The notes under the pieces are model-generated. The model was not told the origin of the DNA, made no database searches, and saw only the letters and a list, made by a program, of their open reading frames with translations. A stretch of DNA of 64,000 bases from Acaryochloris sp. CCMEE 5410 (GTDB lineage Bacteria; Cyanobacteriota; Cyanobacteriia; Thermosynechococcales; Thermosynechococcaceae), in assembly GCF_000238775.2 (NCBI RefSeq), contig NZ_AFEJ02000001.1, forward strand, positions 1,674,001 to 1,738,000, in the 5' to 3' direction. Below, one piece after another: positions 63,810-64,000 of the stretch (positions are counted from its first letter, which is position 1; each line of letters begins with the position of its first letter). The position numbers and the translations under genes were made by a program.

Positions 63810-64000
63810 CTAGGAACATACTTTGTTAGTCTTAGTGTTGTTCAAGCCTTTGAGGGTTTGGCATCCTTCCTTGAGGAGTTGATCGAGGGATTTAATGGGC
63901 CATTGATAGACTTCTCCCATCACAGTTCCGACCAAGAGTATTTGTTGATCAGGGGTAAAGCTAAGGCTCGTGACTGGGCGGCGGCTTTGCCATTGGGAAA
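63810..64000 (-). CDS. WD40-repeat protein, C-terminus only
   Basis: A partial minus-strand frame runs from the window edge to TAG at 63810-63812. It encodes RRPVTSLSFTPDQQILLVGT then GEVYQWPIKSLDQLLKEGC, the last blade and the tail typical of cyanobacterial WD40 proteins (the LDxLLxxGC ending). The N-terminal part lies outside the window. It converges on the binding-lipoprotein gene, with 19 bp between the stop codons. Confidence 0.75.
   Translation of the reverse strand, partial: SQWQSRRPVTSLSFTPDQQILLVGTVMGEVYQWPIKSLDQLLKEGCQTLKGLNNTKTNKVCS

Noticed and set aside
1-64000. CRISPR array
   Set aside because: No series of evenly spaced direct repeats was seen and no cas gene is present.

Overview
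The window reads as a piece of a cyanobacterial chromosome. It carries a group 3 sigma factor of the SigF type, a Ycf46-type AAA ATPase, cyanobacterial TPR and WD40 proteins, and GCGATCGC (HIP1) palindromes inside genes (for example 8846-8853, 19548-19555, 53686-53693). Many degraded insertion sequences beside intact housekeeping genes suggest a large, IS-rich genome such as Acaryochloris. That genus assignment is inference.

Layout. 1-7240 is IS-dominated: an ISAs1 copy with several frameshifts at the left edge, an M48 peptidase with a repeat-rich C-terminus, a 122-bp MITE with a 9-bp target duplication, a broken IS630 gene, a 2OG-Fe(II) oxygenase, and a second ISAs1 copy with a 10-bp target duplication. 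7721-10871 holds trpB, a TSUP permease and hemB. 11082-15786 is accessory metabolism: a DUF6745-like protein, an ATP-grasp-like protein, and a minus-strand group of methyltransferase, heme-oxygenase-like diiron enzyme and TauD-type dioxygenase. 16752-21926 is a gas-sensing cascade: H-NOX, HNOBA-type histidine kinase, response regulator, hybrid kinase.

22036-30192 is the most unusual region. It contains a retron whose reverse transcriptase has the retron motifs NAxxH and VTG and the N-terminal extension typical of myxobacterial retrons. Upstream of the RT on the same strand I could read an msr-msd RNA directly: a1/a2 repeats, two msr stem-loops and a 75-nt msd hairpin. A WGR plus beta-propeller protein converges on the RT with overlapping 3' ends. 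Next come a DEDDh exonuclease, an IS1182 copy nested in an ISL3 remnant, a SMI1/KNR4-type gene, a 531-bp element with 44-bp terminal repeats that carries a small gene but no transposase, and tRNA-Gly(TCC).

30400-46250 is mostly core: diguanylate cyclase, gamma-glutamylcyclotransferase, cysteine desulfurase, gpsA and glpD, a redoxin, two paralogous unknown proteins, Ycf46, an SH3 protein, purK, a CDF transporter, a Bax-inhibitor-1 protein and sigF. At 47262-47368 lies a good candidate c-di-GMP-I (GEMM) riboswitch on the + strand. It has no + strand gene behind it and points into the 3' end of a convergent exopolysaccharide glycosyltransferase gene. 49172-52846 has an RtcB-type ligase, ruvB, a GST and a cupin. 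53218-59280 is a tandem triplication of secreted TPR proteins. The window ends with a Coq4-like protein, a coupled PspA-like / OmpA-linked substrate-binding pair, a frameshifted small secreted protein, a sugar-binding lipoprotein and the end of a WD40 gene.

How the genes relate: c-di-GMP made by the GGDEF protein (30400) could act on the riboswitch next to the exopolysaccharide gene. The retron with its neighbours, the exonuclease and the immunity-like genes looks like a small defence or accessory island ending at the tRNA gene. Both statements are inference from gene content.
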